Positions 52,781-61,895 of a stretch of DNA of 64,000 nt are shown here, piece after piece (the stretch's first letter is position 1; every line of letters starts with the position of its first letter). This DNA is from Caldimonas tepidiphila. Its GTDB lineage: Bacteria; Pseudomonadota; Gammaproteobacteria; Burkholderiales; Burkholderiaceae_C. Under the pieces are notes generated by a model. That model had not been told where the DNA came from. It worked only from the letters and a program-made list of their open reading frames with translations, and searched no databases. The DNA lies in NCBI RefSeq assembly GCF_003569765.1, contig NZ_QXMG01000011.1:1-64000 (forward strand). Reading direction: 5' to 3'. The position numbers and the translations under genes are program-made.

Positions 52781-54082
52781 ATGCCGCCCCTCTCGTCCCG
52801 AATCGCGCGGCTGGCCTACAGCGGCCTGCTGCGCGGCCTGCTGCCCGCCTACCTGCTGAAGCTGTGGTGGCGCGGGCGCCACGAACCGCTGTACCGGCAC
52901 GCCGTCGGCGAGCGGCTCGGACACTACGCCGATGACGAGGCGCCGCAGCACGGCTGGGTGTGGGTGCATGCCGTCTCGCTCGGCGAGACGCGCGCCGCGG
53001 CGACGCTGGTCGAGGCGCTGCGCGCGCAGCAGCCCGGCATGCGCCTGCTGCTCACGCACGGCACCGCGACCGGCCGCGAGGCGGGCGCCGCGCTGCTGCG
53101 CCCCGGCGACGAGCAGGTCTGGCTGCCCTACGACACGCCGGGCGTGGTGCAGCGCTTCTTCCGGCGCTTCCACCCCCGCGTCGGCCTGCTGATGGAGACC
53201 GAGATCTGGCCCAACCTGCTGCTCGGCGCGCGCGCGCAGGGCGTGCCGATGGTGCTGGTCAACGCGCGGCTGTCGCAGAAGAGCCTTCGGCAGGGGCAGC
53301 GCCTCGATGCAGTGCTGCGCCCGGCGGTGGAGTCGCTGTCGCTCGCGCTCGCGCAGACCGAGGAGGACGCGCGGCGCCTGCGCGAGGCCGGGGCCCGCGA
53401 GGTGCGGGTGTGCGGCAACCTGAAGTTCGACATGAACCCGGCCCCTGCGCTGCTGGCGCGCGGCCGCGCCTGGCGCGCCGCGGCCCGGCGGCCGGTGGTG
53501 CTGGCGGCAAGCACGCGCGAGGGCGAGGAGCCGGCGCTGCTGGCCGCCTGGCGCGAGGCGCTCGATGCCGCGGCGCTGCCGCAGGCGCCGCGGCTCGTCC
53601 TCGTGCCGCGCCATCCGCAGCGCTTCGACGAGGTGGCGCAGGCGGTGCGCGCGGCGGGCTTCACGCTCGCACGCCGCAGCGACTGGGGCGAGGGCCCGCC
53701 CGCGGACGAGTCCGACGTGTGGCTCGGCGACTCGATGGGCGAGATGCCGGCCTGGTACGCGGCCGCCGACGTCGCGCTGCTCGGCGGCAGCTTCGCGCCC
53801 TTGGGCGGCCAGAACCTGATCGAGGCGGCGGCCTGCGGCTGCCCGGTGCTGATGGGGCCCCACACCTTCAACTTCGCGCAGGCCGCCGAGCTGTCGCTGG
53901 CGGCCGGCGCGAGCCTGCGCTGCCGCGGCTGGTCCGACGCGGTGGCCGAGGCGCTGGCGCTGTGCGCAGCGCGGCGCGGGCAGGCCGACGCGATGCGCGG
54001 CGCCGCGCTGGAGTTCGCGCGTGCGCATCGCGGCGCGGCCGAGCGGATGGCGCAGGCGATCCATGCGCTGCTCAAGGGCTGA
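52781..54082 (+). CDS. waaA: 3-deoxy-D-manno-octulosonic acid (Kdo) transferase
   Basis: A 433-residue inner-membrane-associated glycosyltransferase that adds Kdo to lipid A precursor. The N-terminal hydrophobic anchor is followed by WVHAVSLGETRAA (with the catalytic Glu), LLMETEIWPNLL, VLVPRHPQRF, and SFAPLGGQNLIEAAACGCPV (sugar-nucleotide loop). The length matches WaaA/KdtA. It converges on tolC, separated by a terminator-like hairpin. Confidence 0.96.
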   Translation: MPPLSSRIARLAYSGLLRGLLPAYLLKLWWRGRHEPLYRHAVGERLGHYADDEAPQHGWVWVHAVSLGETRAAATLVEALRAQQPGMRLLLTHGTATGREAGAALLRPGDEQVWLPYDTPGVVQRFFRRFHPRVGLLMETEIWPNLLLGARAQGVPMVLVNARLSQKSLRQGQRLDAVLRPAVESLSLALAQTEEDARRLREAGAREVRVCGNLKFDMNPAPALLARGRAWRAAARRPVVLAASTREGEEPALLAAWREALDAAALPQAPRLVLVPRHPQRFDEVAQAVRAAGFTLARRSDWGEGPPADESDVWLGDSMGEMPAWYAAADVALLGGSFAPLGGQNLIEAAACGCPVLMGPHTFNFAQAAELSLAAGASLRCRGWSDAVAEALALCAARRGQADAMRGAALEFARAHRGAAERMAQAIHALLKG

Positions 54083-54113
54083 GCGTTGCCGGCCCGGCGG
54101 CGGAGCCCCCGCA

Positions 54114-54150
54114 TGAAAAAGCCCCGCGGGCGCATGCGCGCCGGCGGGGC
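54114..54150 (-). terminator. Intrinsic terminator of tolC
   Basis: A long GC-rich stem at 54121-54150 (GCCCCGC pairing with GCGGGGC, extended inward with one mismatch). Read leftward it is followed by TTTTT, 39 bases beyond the tolC stop. Confidence 0.75.
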
Positions 54151-54188
54151 GGAAGGTGAGGTGGAAGGAGCCCGGACGCGCGCGGCCT

Positions 54189-55559
54189 TCAGCGCGCCAG
54201 CAGGGTGTTGACCGCGGCGACGTCGTCGGCGCCCAGCACGCCGGCCGCCTGGCGCAGCCGCAGGCTGCCGACGACCACGTTGTAGCGCGCCTGCGCGAGG
54301 TCGCGGCGCGTCGTGAAGAGCTGGGTCTGCGCGTTGAGCACGTCGAGGTTCACGCGCACGCCGACCTTGTAGCCGAGCTGCGTCGCCTCCAGCGCGAGCT
54401 GGCTGGAGGCCTCGGCGGCCTCCAGCGCCCGCACCTGCGCCTGGCCGGACTGCACGCCGAAGTAGGCCTGGCGCGTGGCCTGCGCGACGGTGCGCCGCGC
54501 GGCGTCGAGGTCGTTGCGCGCGGCCTCCTCGAGCGCGACCGTCTCGCGCACGCGGTTCTGCACCGAGAAGCCCGAGAACAGCGGCATGTTGAGCTGCACG
54601 CCGACGCTGCTGGAGCCGGCGGTGCCGTTCTGCAGCTGGGTGGCGGCCGGGGCGCCCGCGCCGTAGTCGTTGCGGCTGCGGCCGACGTTGCCGACCAGGT
54701 CGACGGTCGGCAGGTGGCCGGCGCGCGCCTTGCGGATCTCGAGCTGCGCGACGTCGAGCGCCAGCGCCGCCTGGCGCACGTTCGGATGCCCGGTCTCGGC
54801 GCGCTGCACCCAGTCGCTCAGCTCGGCAGGGGCGAGCGCAGACAGCGTCACCGGCACGGCGAGCGGGCGCGGCTCGACATTGGGACGGCCGACGAGCTGG
54901 TCGAGCGCGACGCGCTGCACGCGCAGCTCGTTCTCGGCGGCGATCTCCTGGGCGCTCGCGAGGTCGAAGCGCGCCTGAGCCTCGCGCGTGTCGGTGATCG
55001 TCGCGGTGCCGACCTCGAAGTTGCGCTTCGCCGCGGCGAGCTGCTCCGAGATCGCGGCCTTGCTGGTGCGCACCGTCGCGAGCGTGTCCTGCGCCGCGAG
55101 CACCGCGAAGTAGGCCTGCGAGATCCGCACGATCAGTTCCTGCTCGGCCGCCTGGAGCCGCGCGCGGGCGGCCTCGAGCGAGCGCTCGGCCTGCTCGATC
55201 GTCACGCTGTTGGCGCGGTTGAAGAGCGGCTGCCGGCCCGACAGCGCGAGCTGGCGGCTGTCGTTCGGGAAGTTGCCGCCGCGGGGGGGATCGGTCTCGC
55301 TGCGCGCGGCGCTGGCCGTGAGCCCGAGGTTCGGCCGCAGCAGCGCGCGTGCCTGCGCGGCGCGGTGCTCGGCGGACTCGGCCTGCGCGCGCAGGCTCAG
55401 GTAGCTCGCGTCGTAGTCGCGTGCGGCCTGGTAGAGCTCGAGCAGGCTCTGCGCCTGGGCGGGACCGGCGAGCCAGAGGCCGAGCCCGGCCGCGACGGCG
55501 GCCAGCAGGGCGGGGCGTCGCGGCAGCAGCGACGGCAGGTGCGTTCTCGGTGCGGACAT
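54189..55559 (-). CDS. tolC: TolC-family outer membrane channel
   Basis: A 456-residue outer-membrane efflux duct. A signal peptide (about 1-36, ending GPAQAQ) precedes the first TolC motif SLLELYQAARDYDASYLSLR. Two similar halves follow, each with long amphipathic helices. The second half has AQLEIRKARAGHLPTVDLVG and LFSGFSVQNRVRETVALEE. It is the TolC type used with RND or type I exporters. It lies downstream of rhodanese and pcm genes on the same strand, and three genes after an RND permease it could serve. Confidence 0.93.
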   Translation of the reverse strand: MSAPRTHLPSLLPRRPALLAAVAAGLGLWLAGPAQAQSLLELYQAARDYDASYLSLRAQAESAEHRAAQARALLRPNLGLTASAARSETDPPRGGNFPNDSRQLALSGRQPLFNRANSVTIEQAERSLEAARARLQAAEQELIVRISQAYFAVLAAQDTLATVRTSKAAISEQLAAAKRNFEVGTATITDTREAQARFDLASAQEIAAENELRVQRVALDQLVGRPNVEPRPLAVPVTLSALAPAELSDWVQRAETGHPNVRQAALALDVAQLEIRKARAGHLPTVDLVGNVGRSRNDYGAGAPAATQLQNGTAGSSSVGVQLNMPLFSGFSVQNRVRETVALEEAARNDLDAARRTVAQATRQAYFGVQSGQAQVRALEAAEASSQLALEATQLGYKVGVRVNLDVLNAQTQLFTTRRDLAQARYNVVVGSLRLRQAAGVLGADDVAAVNTLLAR

Positions 55560-55625
55560 GGGCCTTCCTCTTCTGATTCTGGCGGCGCCGGCGTCGGCAG
55601 CGCCCGCCGGGGGGCGGAAAAAACC

Positions 55626-55961
55626 TCAGTACCTCGGCACGCCAGGGTCGACCTGCAGCGACCAGGCCTCGATGCCGCCGGCGACGTTGAGCGCCTCGTC
55701 GTAGCCCTGCTGGTGCAGGAAGCGCACCACCTGCATGCTGCGCATGCCGTGGTGGCAGTAGCAGAGGATGGGCCGGTCGCGCGGCAGCTCCGCGAGCCGC
55801 GCCGGGATCTCCTGCATCGGGATGTGCAGCGTCGGCGCCGCGGGCGAGCGGATCGCCGCGAGCTGCACCTCCCACGCCTCGCGCACGTCCAGCAGCACGG
55901 GCGCTGCGGACGGGTCGGCGGACTGGAGCAGGGCGTGGACGTCGCGGACCGGGAGTTGCAT
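55626..55961 (-). CDS. Rhodanese-like sulfurtransferase domain protein
   Basis: A 111-residue single rhodanese domain. The active-site Cys69 lies in CYCHHGMRS, and LLDVREAWEVQLA and LNVAGGIEAWS are the family N- and C-terminal motifs. It probably carries persulfide sulfur or has a related cytoplasmic role; the substrate is unknown. It starts 5 bases after the pcm stop. The pcm-rhodanese-tolC order is common in Burkholderiales. Confidence 0.92.
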   Translation of the reverse strand: MQLPVRDVHALLQSADPSAAPVLLDVREAWEVQLAAIRSPAAPTLHIPMQEIPARLAELPRDRPILCYCHHGMRSMQVVRFLHQQGYDEALNVAGGIEAWSLQVDPGVPRY

Positions 55962-55966
55962 GGCGT

Positions 55967-56620
55967 TCAGAAGCGGAATCGGGTGGGTTCCTGGAAGCCG
56001 TGCAGGCGCGGCGCCAGGGTGTCGAAGACCTCGACGCTGCGGAACTCGCGCTCGCCGGTGCGGGTGACGATGGTGGCGCGCATCACCGGCTCGCTGCCGA
56101 CGATGGTGGCCAGGCGCCCGCCGACCTTGAGCTGGTCGAGCAGCACCTGCGGCACCGCGGCGACCGAGCCAGACGCGAGGATCACGTCGAAGGGGCCCTC
56201 GGCCTGCGCGCCCCTGGAGCCGTCGGCCTGGCGCACCTGGGCGTTGGAGATGCCGGCGCGGCGCAGGTTGTCGGCGGCGAACTTCGCGAGCTCAGGGTGG
56301 ATCTCGAGCGTCAGCACCTGCTGCGCCTTGTGCGCGAGCAGCGCGGCCATGTAGCCGGAGCCGGCGCCGATCTCGAGCACCTTCTCGTGCTTGTGCACGT
56401 CGAGCTCCTGCAGCAGCCGGGCCTCCTGCTTGGGCTCGAGCATCGACTCGCCGCCGGGCAGCGGGATCATCATGTCGACGAAGGCCATTGAGCGGTAGGC
56501 CTCGGGCACGAAGTCCTCGCGCTTGACCACGGCCAGCAGCGACAGCACGCCCGGGTCCAGCACGTCCCACGGCCGGATCTGCTGTTCGATCATGTTGAAG
56601 CGGGCTTGTTCGATGTTCAT
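55967..56620 (-). CDS. pcm: Protein-L-isoaspartate O-methyltransferase family protein
   Basis: A 217-residue SAM-dependent methyltransferase of the PCMT family. It starts MNIEQARFNMIEQQIRPWDV, has the substrate loop near PLPGGESMLEPK, and the SAM motif VLEIGAGSGYMAALLA. These divergent Pcm proteins beside tolC may not have classical repair activity, because the canonical substrate loop differs. ATG 56620 is chosen over an upstream in-frame start. It is separated from the RND permease by 46 bases on the same strand. Confidence 0.87.
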   Translation of the reverse strand: MNIEQARFNMIEQQIRPWDVLDPGVLSLLAVVKREDFVPEAYRSMAFVDMMIPLPGGESMLEPKQEARLLQELDVHKHEKVLEIGAGSGYMAALLAHKAQQVLTLEIHPELAKFAADNLRRAGISNAQVRQADGSRGAQAEGPFDVILASGSVAAVPQVLLDQLKVGGRLATIVGSEPVMRATIVTRTGEREFRSVEVFDTLAPRLHGFQEPTRFRF

Positions 56621-56666
56621 GGCGACCGTCCTAGGGGAAAACGTGGCGTTGGCAAAGACTTGCATT

Positions 56667-59600
56667 TTATTTCGCCTCCCCTGACACGAGCGGGTCGGGT
56701 GTGGCGCGCGCGCCGAAGCGCCGGCGCAGCCAGGCGCCGAGGTCGTCGAGCCAGCAGTAGACCACCGGCACCACCACCAGCGTCAGCAGCGAGGAGGCGA
56801 TCACGCCGCCGATCACGGCCTGGCCCATCGGCGCGCGCTGCTCGGAGCCTTCGCTGAGCGCGAAGGCGAGCGGCACCATGCCGAAGATCATCGCCAGCGT
56901 CGTCATCAGGATCGGCCGCAGCCGCACGCGCGCCGCGCGCAGCAGCGCCTCCTCGCGCCCCATCGGTGTTCCGTCGAGGCCGTCGCCGGCAAGGCCCGCG
57001 CGGGCGCGGTTCGCGAAGTCGACCAGCAGGATCGCGTTCTTCGTCACCAGGCCCATCAGCATCACGATGCCGATGATCGAGAACAGGTTCAGCGTCGAGC
57101 CGAACACGAGCAGCATCGTCACGACGCCGATCAGTGTCAGCGGCAGCGAGGACATCAGTGCCACCGGCTGCAGGAAGCTGCGGAACTGCGACGCGAGGAT
57201 CATGTAGATGAAGATCACCGCCATCGCCAGCGCCGAGATCGCGTGGCCGAAGGATTCCTGCATGTCCTTGGTCGAGCCGCCGAAGCGCCAGCGGTAGCCG
57301 CCCGGCAGCGGCTGCTCCTCGAGCACGCGGCGGATGTCGGCCGAGACCTCGCCGAGCGAGCGGCCGGCGGCGTTGGCGGTGATCTCGACCTCGCGGTTCA
57401 TGTCGCGGCGGTTGATCTGGTTGGCGCCGCTCGCCTCGCGCACGTCGGCCACCTGCGACAGGCGCACGATGCGCGGGCTGCCGTCGGCGTTGCTGCCGAC
57501 CGAGAGGCCGAGCCGGCGCAGGTCCTCGGCCGAGTCGCGCGCGCCGGGCGCGAGCTGCACCCGCACGTCGTAGTTCTCGCCGTCGCTCGCGCGCCAGTTG
57601 CCGACCGCCTGGCCCGCCACCAGCGCGCGCAGCGCGCTCGTGATGCTGCCGACGCCGAGCCCGAGGTCCGACGCGGCGTCGCGCCTCACGTCGATCGCCA
57701 CCGTCGGGCGCGCCGCCCTCATGCTGCTGTCGAGGTCCACGAGGCCCGGGACGGCGCGCAGCCGCTCCTGCACCTCGCGGTTGATCCGCTCGAGCTCGGC
57801 GAGATCCGGTCCCTGGATCGAGAGCTGGACCGGCTTCTGGCCGCCGACCGCATCGAGCATGCCGACGTGGGTCACGGTGATGCCCGGCACCGCGGCGAGC
57901 CGCTCGCGCAGCGGGCCGGTGAGCTGCTCCTGGTTCAGCGCGCGGTCGGCGCGGTCGACCAGGCGCACGTAGATCGAGGCCTGGTTGCGGCCCTGCGCGG
58001 CGCCGCTGTTGATCGTCGTGACGGTGTAGCGCACCTCCGGCATCTGCCGGATGAGCGCGTCGACGCGGCGCGCGCGCTCCTCGGTCACCTCGAGCGAGGA
58101 GCCGACCGGCGTGTGGAAGCTGACGAAGGTCTCGGAGAAGTCGGCCTTCGGCACGAACTCGCTGCCGAGCAGCGGGATCAGGGCGAAGCTGCCGGCGAAG
58201 GTGGCGAGCGCGACGCCGAGCGTGGCGAGCTTGTGCCGCAGCGACCACGCGAGCAGCGACTGGTAGCCGTCGCCGAGCGCGTGCGAGAAGCGGTCCACCG
58301 CGCCGGTGACGCGCCCGAGCGTGCGGTCGTAGAGCGTGCGCCGCCCGCCTTCTCTCTCGGGGTGGATCGCCGGGTCGTGCCAGACGCTCGACAGCATCGG
58401 GTCGAGCGTGAAGCTCACGAACATCGAGATCAGCACCGCGACGACGATCGTCAGCCCGAACTCGTGGAAGAACTTGCCGATGATGCCGCCCATGAAGCCG
58501 ATCGGCAGGAACACCGCGACGATCGACAGCGTGGTCGCGAGCACCGCCAGGCCGATCTCCTGCGTGCCGGCGAGCGAGGCCTCGCGCGCGCCCCGGCCCA
58601 TCTGCGCGTGCCGCACGATGTTCTCGCGCACGACGATCGCGTCGTCGATCAGCAGGCCCACGCACAGGCTCAGCGCCATCAGCGTGACCATGTTGATCGA
58701 GAAGCCGAAGGCGTGCATGAAGCCGAAGGTGCCGATGAGCGCGATCGGCAGCGCCAGGCCCGTGATGACGGTCGAGCGCCAGGAGTTCAGGAACAGGAAC
58801 ACGATCGCCACCGTCAGCAGCGCGCCCTCGATCATCGTCTGCCGCACATTGGCGACGCCGACGCGGATCGGCCGCGACGCGTCGCGCACCACGTCGAGCT
58901 TCATGCCGGGGGGCAGCTCCGGCGCGATCTCGGCCACCGCGCGGTTCAGGCCGTCGATGACCTCGATCGTGTTCTGGCCCTGCGCCTTCTGCACGTCGAG
59001 CGCGAGCGTGCGCTGGCCGTTGTGCAGCGCGAGCGTCTCGGTCTCCTGCGCGCCGTCGACGACCTCGGCCACCTGCGCGAGATGCACCGGCACGCCGCCG
59101 CGACGCGCGACGACGAGCCGCTCGAAATCCTCGGGGCGCGCGATCCGGCCTTCGATCTGCACCACGCGTTCGCGTTCGGCCGAGCGCAGGCTGCCCGCGG
59201 GCAGCTCCTGGTTCTCGCTGCGCACCGCCGCGATCACCTGATCCACGCCGATGCCGAAGGCCTCCATCGCGTCGGGGCGCATCTGGATGCGCACCTCGCG
59301 CTTGACGCCGCCGACGAGCGCCACCGAGCCCACGCCACGCACGTTCTCCAGGCGCTTCCTCAGCACCTGGTCGGCGTAGCGGGTCAGCTCGAGCTGGCTC
59401 TGGCGGCCGTCAGGGCTCGTGAGCGCGAGCGTGTAGATCGGGCGGCTCGCGGGGTCGAAGCGCAGCACGCGCGCCTCCTCGACCTCCTCGCGCAGCGTCG
59501 GGCGCATGATCGACAGCTTCTCGCGCACGTCCTCGGCCGCGCGGCGGCCGTCCATGCGCAGGTCGAACTGCACGATCACGAGCGAGGTGCCCTCGTAGGA

Positions 59601-59849
59601 GCGCGAGTTGATCTGGTTGATGCCGGCGATCGTGTTGACCGCCTCCTCGACCTTGCGCGTGACCTCGGCCTCGACGATCTCGGGCGAGGCGCCCGGATAG
59701 TCCATCTGCACGACGACGGTCGGGAACTCGATGTCCGGGAACTGGTCGACCTTCAGGCGCTGCAGCGAGAACAGCCCGAGCACGACGAGCGCGAGCATCA
59801 TCATCGTCGCGAACACCGGGTTCTGGATCGAGACGCGGGTGAACCACAT
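56667..59849 (-). CDS. RND efflux permease (AcrB/MdtBC-like)
   Basis: A 1060-residue inner-membrane proton-driven exporter. The start FTRVSIQNPVFATMMMLALV is helix 1; two periplasmic loops split the 12 helices; the helix-4 proton-relay Asp pair is in GLLIDDAIVVREN. Later GLVTKNAILLVDFANRARAG is a conserved RND motif. The sequence resembles MdtB/MdtC-type multidrug pumps more than metal pumps, because the helix-4 motif lacks the heavy-metal pattern. It follows the adaptor gene by 39 bases and is the middle part of a tripartite pump. Confidence 0.93.
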   Translation of the reverse strand: MWFTRVSIQNPVFATMMMLALVVLGLFSLQRLKVDQFPDIEFPTVVVQMDYPGASPEIVEAEVTRKVEEAVNTIAGINQINSRSYEGTSLVIVQFDLRMDGRRAAEDVREKLSIMRPTLREEVEEARVLRFDPASRPIYTLALTSPDGRQSQLELTRYADQVLRKRLENVRGVGSVALVGGVKREVRIQMRPDAMEAFGIGVDQVIAAVRSENQELPAGSLRSAERERVVQIEGRIARPEDFERLVVARRGGVPVHLAQVAEVVDGAQETETLALHNGQRTLALDVQKAQGQNTIEVIDGLNRAVAEIAPELPPGMKLDVVRDASRPIRVGVANVRQTMIEGALLTVAIVFLFLNSWRSTVITGLALPIALIGTFGFMHAFGFSINMVTLMALSLCVGLLIDDAIVVRENIVRHAQMGRGAREASLAGTQEIGLAVLATTLSIVAVFLPIGFMGGIIGKFFHEFGLTIVVAVLISMFVSFTLDPMLSSVWHDPAIHPEREGGRRTLYDRTLGRVTGAVDRFSHALGDGYQSLLAWSLRHKLATLGVALATFAGSFALIPLLGSEFVPKADFSETFVSFHTPVGSSLEVTEERARRVDALIRQMPEVRYTVTTINSGAAQGRNQASIYVRLVDRADRALNQEQLTGPLRERLAAVPGITVTHVGMLDAVGGQKPVQLSIQGPDLAELERINREVQERLRAVPGLVDLDSSMRAARPTVAIDVRRDAASDLGLGVGSITSALRALVAGQAVGNWRASDGENYDVRVQLAPGARDSAEDLRRLGLSVGSNADGSPRIVRLSQVADVREASGANQINRRDMNREVEITANAAGRSLGEVSADIRRVLEEQPLPGGYRWRFGGSTKDMQESFGHAISALAMAVIFIYMILASQFRSFLQPVALMSSLPLTLIGVVTMLLVFGSTLNLFSIIGIVMLMGLVTKNAILLVDFANRARAGLAGDGLDGTPMGREEALLRAARVRLRPILMTTLAMIFGMVPLAFALSEGSEQRAPMGQAVIGGVIASSLLTLVVVPVVYCWLDDLGAWLRRRFGARATPDPLVSGEAK

Positions 59850-59888
59850 GGGGCGGGCTCCGGGGGCGCGGGGTCGTGGTGCGGCGCG

Positions 59889-61037
59889 TCAGCGCGGGTC
59901 GGCGGGGGCGCGGGCGGCCTCGACGAGCCGCACCGGCGTGCCGGGGCGCAGGCTGCCGAGCGAGCCGCGCAGCAGCCGCTCGCCGCCCTGCAGCCCCTCG
60001 ACGATCTCGACCGCCGCCTCGCCACCGGCCTCGCCGCGCAGGCCCAGGCGCACGCCGCGCTGCTGCACGCGGCCGTCCTCGATCAGCAGCACGTAGGGCC
60101 GGGGCTGGTCGCTGCGCACCGCGGCGAGCGGCACGTGCAGCACCTCGCGGCGCTCGAGCTCGATCACGCCGCGCGCGAACAGCCCCGCGCGCAGCGGGCC
60201 GGGGTTGTCGAGCGTCAGGTAGGCCGGCACCGCGCGGCTGCCCGGCAGCGTCGCCGGGTTGATGCGCGCCACGCGCGCCGGCAGCGGCTCGGGCCAGCCC
60301 TCCACCGTCAGCCGCGCGGCGGCGCCGGGGCGCAGCTGCAGCGCGTCCTGCGGCGGCAGCGCCGCCTCGAGCTCGAGCCGCGACACGTCGAGCAGCTCGA
60401 CGAGCCGCGCGTCGACGCCGACGCGCTCGCCCGGCTGCACCAGACGCTGCGAGACCCGGCCGGCGAGCGGTGCGCGCAGCACCGTGTCGGCGAGCACCTT
60501 GCGCGCGAGGTCCGCGGCCGCGTCGGCCGCCTCGGCGCTGGCGCGCGCGGCGGCGGCGTTCGACTCGGCCGTCTCCAGCGCGTTGCGCGAGATGAAGCCC
60601 TGCGCCACCAGCGCCTGGTTGTTCTGCAGCGTGCGGCGCGCGATCTCGGCCTGCGCGCGCGCGGCCGCGGCGTTCTGCTGCGCCTGGCGCAGCCGCGCCT
60701 CGTGCTCGCTCGGGTCCAGGCGCACCAGCACCTGGCCGGCCTGCACCGCGTCGCCCTCGCGCACCGTGATCTCGCGCACCTCGCCGGCGACGCGCGCCTT
60801 CACGAGCGCGGAATTCACCGCGCGCAGCCCGCCGGAGACCTCCAGCGTGCGGCTGAGCTCGCCGCGCGTCGCGCCCAGCAGGTCGGCGGGGGTCAGCTCG
60901 AGCGCGACGGCCGCTGGCGCCGTGCTCGCCGCCTGCTGCTGCGCCTGGCGCTTGTGGACCGCGCGCACGACGGCCGTCCCGAGCGCCGCGACGACGAGCA
61001 GCGACAGCACGAGCCAGGCGAGCGAGCGGCGTTTCAT
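59889..61037 (-). CDS. RND periplasmic adaptor subunit
   Basis: A 382-residue membrane-fusion protein. An N-terminal anchor helix (about 7-26) is followed by a lipoyl half-motif (VREITVREGDAVQAGQVLVRL), an Ala-rich hairpin of long helices (about 120-190) and the second lipoyl half (LRAPLAGRVSQRLVQPGERV). A beta-barrel and membrane-proximal domain complete it. It links the RND permease to an outer-membrane channel. It begins 11 bases after the TetR stop, so the regulator and pump form one operon. Confidence 0.92.
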   Translation of the reverse strand: MKRRSLAWLVLSLLVVAALGTAVVRAVHKRQAQQQAASTAPAAVALELTPADLLGATRGELSRTLEVSGGLRAVNSALVKARVAGEVREITVREGDAVQAGQVLVRLDPSEHEARLRQAQQNAAAARAQAEIARRTLQNNQALVAQGFISRNALETAESNAAAARASAEAADAAADLARKVLADTVLRAPLAGRVSQRLVQPGERVGVDARLVELLDVSRLELEAALPPQDALQLRPGAAARLTVEGWPEPLPARVARINPATLPGSRAVPAYLTLDNPGPLRAGLFARGVIELERREVLHVPLAAVRSDQPRPYVLLIEDGRVQQRGVRLGLRGEAGGEAAVEIVEGLQGGERLLRGSLGSLRPGTPVRLVEAARAPADPR

Positions 61038-61048
61038 GTCCGTGTCCT

Positions 61049-61747
61049 TCAGGCGCAGGCCGGGGGGCTGCAGGCGGAAAGCGTCAGGGGCGGGGCGTCG
61101 CCCCGCAGGCCGCGCAGCATCAGGTCGATCTGCACCTCGACGAAGCGGCAGGGATCGATCTGCCGCTCGGTGCCCATGCAGGGGCCGATGCTGTGCATCT
61201 GCATCGACACGAACAGCATCGGCGCCACCAGCGCGTGCACGGTGTACTCCGGGTCCGTCGCCCGGAACTCGCCGCGCTCCACGCCCATGCGCAGCACGCG
61301 CTGCAGCAGCGCATGCGAGGGCTCGATCACCTCCCGCAGGTAGAACTGCGCGAGATCCGGGAAGTTGCCGACCTCGGCCATCATCAGCTTCAGGATGCCG
61401 GAGGCCTTGGTCTCGCCGATGCGCTCCCACCAGCCGCGCAGCACCAGCGCGAGCAGCTCCGAGGCGCTGCCCTCGAAGCAGTCGACCAGCGCCATGCCCT
61501 CGGCGATCTTCGACGCGACGTTCTGGCGCACCACTGCCTTCAGCAACTCTTCCTTGCTGGGGTAATAGAGGTAGAGCGTGCCCTTGGACACGCCGGCGCG
61601 CGCGGCGACCTCCTCGGCACGCGTGGCGGCGAAGCCCTTCTCGACGAAGAGGTCGAGCGCGGCGTCGAGCAGCTCCTGGGGCCGCGCCTCCTTGCGGCGG
61701 CGACGCGGTGCGGGGGGATCCTGGGGGGGAAGAAGATCGTTGTTCAT
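61049..61747 (-). CDS. TetR/AcrR-family regulator of the RND pump
   Basis: A 232-residue regulator. The N-terminal helix-turn-helix is at about residues 22-65 (LLDAALDLFVEKGFAATRAEEVAARAG, then VSKGTLYLYYPSKEELL, in two parts). The C-terminal domain is the ligand and dimer part. It is the first gene of the leftward tetR-adaptor-permease group. An inverted repeat overlaps its start codon, so it probably represses itself and the pump until a drug or metabolite binds. ATG 61747 is chosen because the frame upstream lacks a good start. Confidence 0.9.
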   Translation of the reverse strand: MNNDLLPPQDPPAPRRRRKEARPQELLDAALDLFVEKGFAATRAEEVAARAGVSKGTLYLYYPSKEELLKAVVRQNVASKIAEGMALVDCFEGSASELLALVLRGWWERIGETKASGILKLMMAEVGNFPDLAQFYLREVIEPSHALLQRVLRMGVERGEFRATDPEYTVHALVAPMLFVSMQMHSIGPCMGTERQIDPCRFVEVQIDLMLRGLRGDAPPLTLSACSPPACA

Positions 61748-61766
61748 ACTGACTGACTGGTCAGTA
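61747..61766. promoter_or_regulatory. Inverted repeat, probable TetR operator
   Basis: TACTGAC-TGACTG-GTCAGTA is a perfect 7-bp inverted repeat with a 6-base centre. It includes the CTGACTGGTCAG-type core seen at sites of AcrR/TtgR-like regulators. It touches the first base of the tetR start codon and lies between tetR and the divergent adaptor gene. Confidence 0.72.
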
Positions 61767-61895
61767 ATGTAGGGGGCGGGACAAGTCGGGTCAAGCGCAG
61801 GGGCGAAGGCCGGGACGGGAAGATTGCGCACCGGCGCGCGTCTCGCTTGCGTGCCGGCCGGGGGAGGGGAGCCCGCATCCCTAGAATCGCCGCGC

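Noticed and set aside
57243-61343. Long open frame opposite the RND permease and adaptor
   Set aside because: Antisense shadow of two clear genes; no recognisable motif or ribosome binding site.
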